This document shows positions 18,072 through 25,602 of a stretch of 64,000 bases of DNA, piece by piece. The stretch's first letter is position 1; each line of letters begins with the position of its first letter. The notes under the pieces are model-generated. The model saw only the letters and a program-made list of their open reading frames with translations, ran no database searches and was not told the DNA's origin. The position numbers and the translations under genes are program-made. The DNA comes from Pontibacillus yanchengensis (GTDB taxonomy: Bacteria; Bacillota; Bacilli; Bacillales; BH030062): positions 62,001 to 126,000 of the forward strand of contig NZ_WMEU01000001.1 of assembly GCF_009856295.1 (NCBI RefSeq), given 5' to 3'.

Positions 18072-18113
18072 AATAAAGAAGGAGCGGCGAAATGCTGCTC
18101 CTTCTTTATTTTA
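18072..18113 (+). terminator. Terminator of ydjO
   Basis: Stem AATAAAGAAGGAGC / GCTCCTTCTTTATT, perfect over 14 base pairs, then TTATTT. Confidence 0.85.
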
Positions 18114-18140
18114 TTTACCCATAATAATATTATGTAAACT
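18113..18140 (+). other. dif-like / XerD-binding-like site, copy B
   Basis: TTATGTAAACT (18130-18140) is the second exact XerD-arm match. The preceding CCATAATAAT is shared with copy A at 6298. Compared with Bacillus dif it looks like the same site with a central region one base shorter and a diverged XerC arm. It lies just past the ydjO terminator. Confidence 0.45.
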
Positions 18141-18224
18141 AAAGTGAAGTGGAATTTTTAGTATTAGAGACTACTGTTCCTTAAGAAAGTGAGTAATAAA
18201 ATCGGGTGAGACTTTGCTAAGAAC

Positions 18225-18487
18225 AAAAGCACATGCGCCCGTTTAGCGATGTATATGCTGCTGCCCACAGGACGTGGGTTGGTTCGATGTTGCTACGTAA
18301 CGTAGCGGACTTAATCGAACTTCCCCTGAATCCGTATGAGATAAAGAAAACACGAAAACATTAGTGATTCGATGTTGACTTATCGTAAGGAGGGGTAGGA
18401 AGTTTGCTAGTAGCTGGGGCTGGACGCCGCCTCTATACTTATTAAGTTATACACAAGCCAACATTTTTATAGTACGCTAGACAAAAA
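18225..18487 (-). repeat. Intergenic repeat family 1, copy 2 (inverted)
   Basis: Its reverse complement aligns with 23603-23870 over about 260 bases. Shared segments include TGTCTAGCGTACTATAAAA at one end, CCCCTCCTTACGATAAGT, GATTCAGGGGAAGTTCGATT and the GCAACATCGAACCAAC segment. It is noncoding and occupies most of the gap between ydjO and the FAD oxidoreductase. Confidence 0.8.
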
Positions 18488-18510
18488 TAAAAAAAGGGGG
18501 GATGCCCCCT
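18482..18510 (-). terminator. Terminator of the FAD oxidoreductase gene
   Basis: Stem AGGGGG / CCCCCT (18495-18500 with 18505-18510), followed on the minus strand by TTTTTTATTTTTG. Confidence 0.75.
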
Positions 18511-18521
18511 AGATCAATACA

Positions 18522-19616
18522 TTAATTCTGTTGATAAGATTGAATGAATTTCTGATCAATTGAATGTTTCAGTTTCCAAGCCAACTTCCCTTTAAATGTC
18601 CAGGAACCATATAATAGGAAACCTTCTTTATGTCCAATAGACATTATGGCTAAGTATTTTTTTTGTGGTTTATAGTGTTGACCATCGCTATCAGTTAAGA
18701 ATCCTTTAAGATTATCCCATAGAATAGGTGCTTGTTTAATCGCAAATACGCCATTTTTAGGTAGATTTGGTGCATTCGTTAACGTTATACAATCACCTGC
18801 ACCAAAAATAGAAGGATGCGCTTTAACTTGTAAGGTAGATTCGACTTGCAAGTATCCTTCTTCATCAATAGGCAAATTAGATACACGAAATAGGTCAGGT
18901 GCTTTTGGGCCTGCCAACCACAATACATCCTTGTAGTCTATTTTTTCGTTTGTTTCCGTAATGATGTGTGTCGAATCTATTTCGCGAACTCTTTTTCCGG
19001 TATGAGTAGAGATTTCACGTTCTTGTACTATTTGTTCCATTTTATTGGATGCTTTTTGAGATTGGTTCTCCAATAAACGATTAGAACTAGATATTAATGT
19101 AACATGAGCTATTTCTTGATGTTTTTGTCGGTAAGCTTGCAAAGATAGGGCTAATTCTGTTCCGGCTATACCCCCTCCGACTATGACAGGATTAGAACTT
19201 TCTTGCATTTCTTTTATCATATCAGGAAAATGGTAATTTGGTTTAATGCGCTTGGCGTATTCTTTAATGCCAGGTAAATCTGTATGAGCAGTAAGGGACC
19301 CTATATCAAAAGATACTGCATCATAACTAAGAACTTTACCTTTATCAGTAAGAAGTATTTTTTGTTCTCCGTCAACTGACATTACAGCTTCTTTGTAAAA
19401 TGTCGCTCCAGCTTGTTCAGCTAAGGACTCTACATTAACGCGAATGTCTTCTATATCATATAACCCTTCTGTGTATCCAGAGAACATTCCAGAATAGTAC
19501 TGGTATTCATTTGGGGACAGGATAGTTAACTCTACCTCATCAATAGCATGGTCTATCCATTGTTTAATTATATGGAGATGTGCATGGCCAGCTCCTACCA
19601 GAATTAATTGCTTCAT
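18522..19616 (-). CDS. FAD-dependent pyridine-nucleotide oxidoreductase
   Basis: A 364-residue flavoprotein of the NDH-2 / sulfide:quinone reductase / SelD-associated oxidoreductase superfamily. The N-terminal FAD motif is LVGAGHAHLHII, where GHAHLH is typical of the SelD-linked branch. A second dinucleotide motif is VIVGGGIAGTELALSL, and the C-terminal FAD motif is IFGAGDC. Only one cysteine (in GAGDC) is present, so the redox cysteine pair of true sulfide:quinone reductases is missing. The ATG at 19616 follows AAAGGATCAATTT; the longer frame to 19655 adds 13 unlikely residues. It is divergent from the tusA-dsrE-tauE cluster with about 250 bases between. It may feed electrons to quinone or serve sulfur or selenium metabolism; the substrate is uncertain. 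Confidence 0.82.
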   Translation of the reverse strand: MKQLILVGAGHAHLHIIKQWIDHAIDEVELTILSPNEYQYYSGMFSGYTEGLYDIEDIRVNVESLAEQAGATFYKEAVMSVDGEQKILLTDKGKVLSYDAVSFDIGSLTAHTDLPGIKEYAKRIKPNYHFPDMIKEMQESSNPVIVGGGIAGTELALSLQAYRQKHQEIAHVTLISSSNRLLENQSQKASNKMEQIVQEREISTHTGKRVREIDSTHIITETNEKIDYKDVLWLAGPKAPDLFRVSNLPIDEEGYLQVESTLQVKAHPSIFGAGDCITLTNAPNLPKNGVFAIKQAPILWDNLKGFLTDSDGQHYKPQKKYLAIMSIGHKEGFLLYGSWTFKGKLAWKLKHSIDQKFIQSYQQN

Positions 19617-19770
19617 AAATTGATCCTTTCCAGTTTTAAAATGTACCAATTCCATGATAGCAAAATTATCATTAAAACCAAAAAGAACCGATATCTCTTC
19701 CTGGTCCCATTAATTTGAAACTCTAGCAGAGGTTAATGTAACAAGGGTAAGAAGTATCATTGAAATCTAT

Positions 19771-19826
19771 ATGCCCCCGGGGGTTGACGATATCCTTTGT
19801 AAGGTGTAATATACCCATATAGGTAT
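19771..19826 (+). promoter_or_regulatory. Promoter with CsoR/CstR-like dyads before the sulfur cluster
   Basis: -35 TTGACG (19784-19789), 17-base spacer, -10 TAATAT (19807-19812). Two dyads flank it: ATGCCCCCGGGGGTTG (19771-19786) overlapping the -35, and ATACCCATATAGGTAT (19811-19826) overlapping the -10. GC-tract dyads with A/T ends resemble operators of CsoR-family repressors, including the persulfide sensor CstR. The regulator gene is not in this window. Confidence 0.65.
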
Positions 19827-19867
19827 TTAAATTTACTTTATAAATTATATTTTTGGAGGTCATTATT

Positions 19868-20095
19868 ATGAATATTGATAAAACATTAGATGTAAAAGGT
19901 CTTGCATGCCCAATGCCATTAGTTCAAACAAAGAAAGCAATTGGGGAATTAGATGCTAATCAAGTAATAGAAGTTGTTACAACTGACGCAGGTGCTAAAG
20001 CAGACTTGGCTGCATGGAGTAAATCTTCTGGTCATGAGCTACTTGATCAAAAAGAAGATGATGGAGTATTCACATTCTATATTCAAAAGGGATAA
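19868..20095 (+). CDS. TusA-family sulfur carrier protein
   Basis: A 75-residue protein with the TusA/SirA signature DVKGLACPMPLVQTKKAI. Cys 14 of the CPxP motif is the expected persulfide-carrying residue. It relays sulfane sulfur between cytoplasmic partners. The ATG at 19868 sits seven bases after GGAGGT; the apparent upstream start at 19853 overlaps that site. It is first in a cluster with a DsrE-like protein and a TauE-type permease, comparable to the yrk operon of Bacillus subtilis and the cst locus of Staphylococcus. It is probably induced by sulfide or persulfide through the dyads at the promoter. Confidence 0.92.
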   Translation: MNIDKTLDVKGLACPMPLVQTKKAIGELDANQVIEVVTTDAGAKADLAAWSKSSGHELLDQKEDDGVFTFYIQKG

Positions 20096-20155
20096 TATAA
20101 CATCTTAAAATACCCACGCATGTAAGTGTAATAAACAACGAGAGGAGGACACAAT

Positions 20156-20635
20156 ATGTCTGAAACAAAGAAAACAAATATCATTCTATTTAGTGGAGAT
20201 TATGATAAGGCCATGGCTGCTTATATTATCGCTAATGGGGCTGCAGCTTATGATCATGAGGTAACGATATTTCACACCTTTTGGGGGCTAAATGCTCTTC
20301 GAAAAGACGGAAAAGTGGAAGCTCAAAAAGGGTTCCTTGAGAAAATGTTCGGAAAGATGATGCCAAGAGGCGCAGATAAAATGGGATTATCTAAAATGAA
20401 CATGGCTGGAATGGGCCCTAAAATGATTAAGAAAGTAATGAAAAAGCATAACACAAGTTCAGTACCTGATCTAATAGAGATGGCTCAAATGCAAGGAATT
20501 AACCTTGTTGCGTGTCAAATGACAATGGATCTACTTGGTTTTCAACGTGCTGAAATGTTAGATGATATCACTTATGCTGGCGTTGCAGCATACCTAGCAG
20601 ATGCTGAAAATGGAAATGTAAATCTGTTTATATAA
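20156..20635 (+). CDS. DsrE/F-like sulfur relay protein (YrkE-like)
   Basis: A 159-residue protein of the DsrE/DsrF superfamily. The N-terminal beta-strand NIILFSGDYDKAMAAYIIAN and the pattern EVTIFHTFWGLNALRK match YrkE-type proteins. A conserved Cys in NLVACQMTMDLLG is the likely sulfur-binding residue. It probably exchanges persulfide with the neighbouring TusA protein. The start ATG follows GAGAGGAGGACACAAT. It lies 60 bases downstream of tusA with no terminator between, so they share a transcript. Confidence 0.88.
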   Translation: MSETKKTNIILFSGDYDKAMAAYIIANGAAAYDHEVTIFHTFWGLNALRKDGKVEAQKGFLEKMFGKMMPRGADKMGLSKMNMAGMGPKMIKKVMKKHNTSSVPDLIEMAQMQGINLVACQMTMDLLGFQRAEMLDDITYAGVAAYLADAENGNVNLFI

Positions 20636-20679
20636 TTTTTTTACCCTGAAAAATACTGCCAGGGGTAAAGAAGTTTTGT

Positions 20680-20712
20680 GAGAAGGATACTTTTTTCGTA
20701 TCCTTCTCATTC
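20680..20712 (+). terminator. Hairpin between dsrE and tauE
   Basis: Perfect 11-base-pair stem GAGAAGGATAC / GTATCCTTCTC with loop TTTTTTC, followed by ATTCATTTTATC. The T-tract is weak, so it may terminate partly or stabilise the upstream mRNA, letting tauE be expressed at a lower level. Confidence 0.6.
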
Positions 20713-20816
20713 ATTTTATCCCTCAACTTGCTAATTAGCTTCCTATAAGGAAACTGGGCGTATTTTTTAAACATTGCATTTATAAGTGGAAGAAGTTGTT
20801 ATGGGAGGGTCCACAC

Positions 20817-21602
20817 ATGGAAATGGATTTCTTGTTATTATTGACTATATTTATTATTGGATTTGTAGGTTCTTTTGTTTCGGGAATGGTTGGAATCGGA
20901 GGTTCAATCATAAAGTACCCTATGTTACTTTATATCCCTCCACTGTTAGGATTTACAGCATTTACAGCTCATGAGGTATCTGGAATTAGTGCTGTACAAG
21001 TACTATTTGCCACAATTGGTGGTGTATGGGCTTACCGTAAAGGTGGGTACTTAAATAAATCCCTTATTCTTTATATGGGAATAAGTATTCTGATTGGCAG
21101 CTTTATAGGTGGATATGGTTCTAATATGATGTCAGATAGTGCAGTTAACCTAGTATATGGTCTGTTAGCTACCATTGCAGCGATTATGATGTTTGTTCCT
21201 AAAGAGGGGATTGAAGATCAAAATCTAACAGAAGTGAAATTTAACAAGGGGTTAGCAGCATCGCTTGCATTTGTCACAGGGATAGGTGCAGGGATAGTAG
21301 GTGCTGCAGGAGCATTTATTTTGGTACCTATTATGTTGGTTGTGCTGAAAATACCTACGCGCATGACTATTGCAAGTTCTCTTGCAATAACATTCATATC
21401 CTCTATAGGAGCAACTATTGGGAAAGTGACTACTGGTCAAGTAGAATACCTTCCTGCAGGTGTTATGATTGTAGCCAGTTTACTTGCATCACCATTAGGT
21501 GCTAATGCTGGCAAGAAAATCAACACAAAAATACTACAGGGTATCTTAGCAGCATTGATCTTAGCAAGTGCAATAAAAATATGGGTTAGCTTCTTTGGAT
21601 AA
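20817..21602 (+). CDS. TauE/SafE-family sulfite or sulfur-anion exporter (YrkJ-like)
   Basis: A 261-residue membrane protein with about eight hydrophobic helices. The N-terminal signature [21 protein letters not shown] and the internal repeat [21 protein letters not shown] are the duplicated halves of the TauE/SafE family. It moves small sulfur-containing anions (sulfite, thiosulfate) across the membrane. The ATG at 20817 is seven bases after GGGAGGG; a longer frame starts at a TTG at 20796 inside that site. Placed after tusA and dsrE, it is probably the export arm of a sulfide/persulfide detoxification cluster. Confidence 0.9.
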   Translation: MEMDFLLLLTIFIIGFVGSFVSGMVGIGGSIIKYPMLLYIPPLLGFTAFTAHEVSGISAVQVLFATIGGVWAYRKGGYLNKSLILYMGISILIGSFIGGYGSNMMSDSAVNLVYGLLATIAAIMMFVPKEGIEDQNLTEVKFNKGLAASLAFVTGIGAGIVGAAGAFILVPIMLVVLKIPTRMTIASSLAITFISSIGATIGKVTTGQVEYLPAGVMIVASLLASPLGANAGKKINTKILQGILAALILASAIKIWVSFFG

Positions 21603-21923
21603 GAAGTTTAGTAAAGGTCTGTTGCCTATTGTTGCAAAGTAGCGAATATTTTGCGATGATGGGTAATGGACTTTTTTTCACTTTTAGAAAGTTTAAACCT
21701 TATAAATGGTGAAAGTATTAGCGCAACTAGGCTTCTGTCTGCGCCAAAGGCTTGCCACTCGGCAAGTTTTCTTTTAAATCTTATGAAATGTTTAACTTGA
21801 TGGAAAATGGCAATCCTAGTGAAAGTTATTGTTACCGTGTTTTTCTTCGTTGGTCTATCTTAATTGATAGTACAATGATATAATTTCATGTGGTAACTTT
21901 ATAGAATTGGAGGATTATATACT
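21603..21923 (+). repeat. Gap with a repeat fragment and a terminator-like hairpin
   Basis: At 21728-21757, ACTAGGCTTCTGTCTGCGCC and AAAGGCTTG match the left end of repeat copy 1 (15037). It is directly followed by CTTGCC-ACTC-GGCAAG and TTTTCTTTT (21751-21775), which can end the tauE transcript. A possible -10 TATAAT stands near 21877, with no good -35, ahead of the ABC-F gene. No reading frame found. Confidence 0.55.
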
Positions 21924-23549
21924 ATGCTACAGGCTACAAATGTAAGTCTTCGTTTTGGCGATCAAAAATTATTCGAAGACGTTAATATAAAATTCACACC
22001 TGGTAACTGTTATGGACTTATTGGTGCTAATGGTGCAGGTAAATCAACATTTTTAAAAATCTTATCTGGAGATATAGAAGCTCAAACAGGTGAAGTGTCA
22101 TTAAAATCTAATCATCGTATGGCTGTTTTAAAGCAGAATCACTTCGAATATGAAGAGTATGATGTACTTCAAGTTGTCATTATGGGGTACAAACGCTTGT
22201 ATGAAGTCATGCAAGAAAAGAATGAAATTTATATGAAGGCAGAATTCAGTGAAGAGGACGGCATGCGAGCTGCTGAACTTGAAGGTGAATTTGCTGAAAT
22301 GAACGGTTGGGAAGCTGAATCTGATGCATCCCGTCTACTAACAGGACTAGGTATCGAAGAAGATCTTCATAATAAGAAGATGTCCGAACTAACAGGTTCT
22401 CAGAAAGTGAAAGTATTGCTTGCTCAAGCTTTATTCGGTAATCCTGATGTACTTCTTCTTGACGAGCCTACCAACCACCTAGATATTCGTGCGATTCAGT
22501 GGTTAGAAGAATTCCTCATTAACTTTGAAGGTACTGTAATCGTTGTTTCTCACGATCGTCATTTCTTAAATAGCGTATGTACTCATATTGCAGACCTTGA
22601 CTTTGGAAAAATACAAATTTACGTAGGTAACTACGATTTCTGGTACGAATCAAGTCAATTAGCTCAAAAAATGGCTAAAGAGGAAAACAAGAAAAAAGAA
22701 CAAAAAGTTGCGGAATTAAAAGAATTCATACAACGCTTTAGTGCAAATAAATCTAAGTCTAAACAGGCAACCTCACGTAAAAAACTTCTTGATAAGATTA
22801 CATTAGATGATATTAAACCTTCTAGTCGTCGTTATCCTTATATTGCGTTCAAGCCTGATCGTGAGATTGGTAACGATCTTCTTGAAGTGAAAAATCTTAC
22901 TAAAACAATAGATGGCGTGAAAGTGCTCGATAACTTATCCCTCACGATGCATAAAGATGACAAAGTTGCGCTTGTTGGAGATAATGAAATCGCAAAAACG
23001 ACTTTATTTAAGATTCTTATGGGTGAGATTGAACCAGATTCCGGTTCTTACAAATGGGGCGTCACTACATCTCAAAGCTACTTCCCAAAAGATAACTCAG
23101 CATTCTTTGAAGACAATGACCAGAATCTTGTTGAATGGTTACGTCAGTATTCTCCTGAAGACGAAACGGAAACGTTCCTAAGAAGTTTCTTAGGTCGTAT
23201 GCTATTCTCTGGTGAAGAAGTGAAGAAGAAAGCTAAAGTACTATCTGGTGGTGAGAAAGTACGTTGTATGCTTTCTAAAATGATGCTTAGTGGTTCAAAC
23301 GTTCTTCTATTAGATGAACCAACGAACCACTTAGACCTAGAAGCCATCACAGCATTAAACGAAGGATTAACCAACTTCAAAGGTTCAATATTATTCTCAT
23401 CTCATGACCATCAATTTATTGATACGATTGCCAACCGCATTATTGAGATCACTCCAAACGGCGTAATCGACAAGTACATGTCTTATGATGAATATATAAA
23501 TGATCCAGAAATTGAGAAGCAACGAAAAGAGTTTCTTCAAGCAACTTAA
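21924..23549 (+). CDS. ykpA: ABC-F family ATPase, YkpA type
   Basis: A 541-residue soluble protein with two ABC ATPase domains and no membrane segment, the ABC-F layout of translation factors acting at the ribosomal E site. Domain 1 has Walker A GANGAGKST (about 34-42) and Walker B VLLLDEPTNHLD. The charged inter-domain linker (about 245-305, KKKEQKVAELKEFIQRFSAN) is typical. Domain 2 has an unusual Walker A, GDNEIAKTT, and the standard signature LSGGEK with LLLDEPTNHLD. Length and features match YkpA/YbiT rather than antibiotic-resistance ABC-F proteins. The ATG follows TTGGAGGATTATATACT. Monocistronic, with a very strong terminator. Confidence 0.92.
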   Translation: MLQATNVSLRFGDQKLFEDVNIKFTPGNCYGLIGANGAGKSTFLKILSGDIEAQTGEVSLKSNHRMAVLKQNHFEYEEYDVLQVVIMGYKRLYEVMQEKNEIYMKAEFSEEDGMRAAELEGEFAEMNGWEAESDASRLLTGLGIEEDLHNKKMSELTGSQKVKVLLAQALFGNPDVLLLDEPTNHLDIRAIQWLEEFLINFEGTVIVVSHDRHFLNSVCTHIADLDFGKIQIYVGNYDFWYESSQLAQKMAKEENKKKEQKVAELKEFIQRFSANKSKSKQATSRKKLLDKITLDDIKPSSRRYPYIAFKPDREIGNDLLEVKNLTKTIDGVKVLDNLSLTMHKDDKVALVGDNEIAKTTLFKILMGEIEPDSGSYKWGVTTSQSYFPKDNSAFFEDNDQNLVEWLRQYSPEDETETFLRSFLGRMLFSGEEVKKKAKVLSGGEKVRCMLSKMMLSGSNVLLLDEPTNHLDLEAITALNEGLTNFKGSILFSSHDHQFIDTIANRIIEITPNGVIDKYMSYDEYINDPEIEKQRKEFLQAT

Positions 23550-23560
23550 TAGTAAAAAAT

Positions 23561-23606
23561 AACAAAGCTTGTAGTGATGATCATCACTACAAGCTTTGTT
23601 TGTTGT
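23561..23606 (+). terminator. Terminator, perfect 40-base palindrome
   Basis: 23561-23600 is a perfect palindrome (arm AACAAAGCTTGTAGTGATGA) followed by TGTTGTC. The inner bases form the loop. Confidence 0.85.
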
Positions 23607-23870
23607 CTAGCGTACTATAAAATTCCATGCATGGGTATAACTGAAAATGTGATGTGGCCACGTCCAGCTCCAGCGCCCATCGACTAGCAAACTTCCTGCC
23701 CCTCCTTACGATAAGTTAACATCGAATCACTGGTGTTTTCGTGTTTCCTTTATCTCCTACGGATTCAGGGGAAGTTCGATTAAGTCCGCTGCGTTACGTA
23801 GCAACATCGAACCAACATACGTTGTGTAGGCCGCAGTATATACGGTGCTCCCAGGGCGGTTGCGTCTTTC
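23603..23870 (+). repeat. Intergenic repeat family 1, copy 3
   Basis: Starts at TGTCTAGCGTACTATAAAA and contains GTCCAGCTCCAGCGCCCA, CCCCTCCTTACGATAAGT, GGATTCAGGGGAAGTTCGAT and the GCAACATCGAACCAAC segment. It is the best-preserved copy and matches copy 2 (inverted) nearly end to end. The open frame that begins inside it upstream of the DUF1206 gene is not used. Confidence 0.8.
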
Positions 23871-23964
23871 TTATACTTTTTACCTATATTTTTCAAAATA
23901 TGTTTGTTTTCTTTGGATAAGGGGGATTTATTTTATTGATAAAGTAAATAAAAGTAAAGGAGCG

Positions 23965-24825
23965 ATGGAGTTGGATAGTAGTCTGGAAGTTACCAAAAAA
24001 AGAGCAGAACGAAAAGGAAAACAAGCAACCCAAGATGTAAAACCATGGGTACGAGCATTTGCGAGATTTGGATATACTGCAAAGGGTACTATTTATGTGC
24101 TCTTGGGAGCTTTATCATTAATGGCAGCTTTAGGAATAGGTGGTAAAACTACTGGTTCAAAAGGTGCATTAGATACCTTAGCGAAACAACAATTTGGCAA
24201 TATACTGCTTTGGTTAACAACTATTGGATTAATAGGTTATATTGTATGGAGATTGATTCAGCTGATTAAAAACCCTGAAAATAAAGGAATAGGTTCAAGA
24301 GTTGGATATCTTTTGAGTGGAATCATGTATGGTGCACTTGCTATGAAAGCTTTTTCTATACTTATAGGGGCTCTTCAATCTGGAGGAGGATCCTCAGGTG
24401 GAAGTACGAAACAATCGTTAACGGCAAAAGTATTAGCTCAACCTATGGGGCAATATGTAATTATGGGTGTAGGTGGAGCGATCATTCTTTATGGGCTATA
24501 TGAAATGTATCGAGGTATGACGGAAAAATTCAAAAAGCAATTCAATTATAGTGAAATGACTAAGAAAGAAAAATCAGCAGTAAGTAAAACAGGAAAGATA
24601 GGGTTATTATCACGAGGAGTCGTATTTGGTTTGATTGGGTATTTCTTTATTCAAACAGCCATGAAAGCACAAACAAGCCAAGCACTAGGACTTGATGCTG
24701 CTTTATCTAAATTAGCGGGACAACCAAATGGTCAATGGTTGTTAGGTATTGTTTCCGCTGGACTGTTGTTATTTGGAATCTTTCAAATTTTAAAAGGAAA
24801 AAACAGACATCTTCGTTTAAGTTAA
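23965..24825 (+). CDS. DUF1206 membrane protein
   Basis: A protein of about 286 residues with a charged N-terminal 35 residues and six hydrophobic helices arranged as three repeated pairs. Each pair starts with a similar motif: RFGYTAKGTIYVLLGALSL, GSRVGYLLSGIMYGALAMKA and GLLSRGVVFGLIGYFFIQTA. This three-fold pattern defines DUF1206, a membrane family of unknown function. The ATG at 23965 is only two bases from AAAGGAG; a TTG at 23971 has the better eight-base spacing and may be the true start. It is flanked by repeats and its own terminator, so context gives no clue. Confidence 0.87.
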   Translation: MELDSSLEVTKKRAERKGKQATQDVKPWVRAFARFGYTAKGTIYVLLGALSLMAALGIGGKTTGSKGALDTLAKQQFGNILLWLTTIGLIGYIVWRLIQLIKNPENKGIGSRVGYLLSGIMYGALAMKAFSILIGALQSGGGSSGGSTKQSLTAKVLAQPMGQYVIMGVGGAIILYGLYEMYRGMTEKFKKQFNYSEMTKKEKSAVSKTGKIGLLSRGVVFGLIGYFFIQTAMKAQTSQALGLDAALSKLAGQPNGQWLLGIVSAGLLLFGIFQILKGKNRHLRLS

Positions 24826-24853
24826 AAAAGAAGGGAGCCACCCTTCTTTTTTT
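24824..24853 (+). terminator. Terminator of the DUF1206 gene
   Basis: Stem AAAAAAGAAGGG / CCCTTCTTTTTT, short loop, T-run included. Confidence 0.85.
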
Positions 24854-24965
24854 ATGGAATAATTACCATTGTTATTCAATGATCGATGCATAATCTTGAA
24901 GACTTTAATTTCAGATAAATTTGGTAATCCCGAAAGAGGGATGTTTCCGTAGATTTAGTTAGAAT

Positions 24966-25090
24966 AAAGGTGGCCGTGGAACAACTCGCGTCCTGCCGGC
25001 GAGCTGGCAAGCCTCCTCGAGCCCCGGGATCTGTGGGGTCTTGCCTACCTCTTTCTCCGGCGGGAGTCTCCTTGTTCCACGGCCACTTTT
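24966..25090 (+). repeat. Intergenic repeat family 2, copy 1
   Basis: A GC-rich 125-base unit with near-perfect terminal inverted repeats (left AAAGGTGGCCGTGGAACA, right TGTTCCACGGCCACTTT). The core CAACTCGC..TCCTGC.GGCGAGCTGG recurs inverted at 25380-25420. Its base composition stands out from the AT-rich surroundings. Open frames across it on both strands are byproducts of the GC-rich sequence. Confidence 0.75.
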
Positions 25091-25334
25091 GTAAGTATTG
25101 GGGCAACGCAAACATTGCGAAGTTAGAGAGGTTGAGGTATTTAAATATCTACTGACGGTTTACACGCTAGTAAGTTCTAGTATAACAATTGGTTGATAAC
25201 AAAAAATTCTGTGGCAAGAAAGCCAATGGACATTTAGGTCGCTGTTTGTAAAAAATAAAATTTTATTTGTCCTTAAGGTCTACCGAAAGACGGTTTTCAC
25301 TAAAAATAAGAGCTTATATGTCCTTTCGGCAGAC
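25091..25334. other. Noncoding spacer between two repeat copies
   Basis: No gene seen. GTCTACCGAAAG (about 25287-25298) and CTTTCGGCAGAC (about 25323-25334) form a 12-base inverted repeat with one mismatch, which may be an RNA hairpin or the edge of the second repeat unit. Confidence 0.4.
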
Positions 25335-25344
25335 ATACAACATT

Positions 25345-25460
25345 TGCCCGCGGATCCGATAGCCATTACCCGGCTGGGGGGGAAGGCTCACCAGCTCGCC
25401 CGCAGGAAAGCGAGTTGCTTCACCGTAACCCCCTTCCACGTTTCAAGTATCGGACCCCTC
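25345..25460 (-). repeat. Intergenic repeat family 2, copy 2 (inverted)
   Basis: On the minus strand it reads CAACTCGCTTTCCTGCGGGC then GAGCTGG.GAGCCT, matching copy 1. The outer ends carry TCCGATA and TATCGGA. GC-rich and noncoding. It ends about 140 bases before the histidine kinase start. Confidence 0.7.
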
Positions 25461-25602
25461 CTGTAAACTTTTATGCCAACTTGCAAACATCAGTACACTT
25501 TTTATTACTAAAAATAAGAATCTTTCATAATGCATCTTTAATGTACATATTGTTTCCAGTACAATTACAGTAAGCCCATGTGTAAAAGGGGGAGTAAATA
25601 GA

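Noticed and set aside
18522-19616. Calling the flavoprotein sulfide:quinone reductase
   Set aside because: The required redox cysteines are absent; only one Cys exists in the protein.
24876-25155. Overlapping open frames of 79 and 61 codons on opposite strands
   Set aside because: They cross the GC-rich repeat unit, have no ribosome binding site and show low-complexity Arg/Pro/Gly translation typical of repeats.
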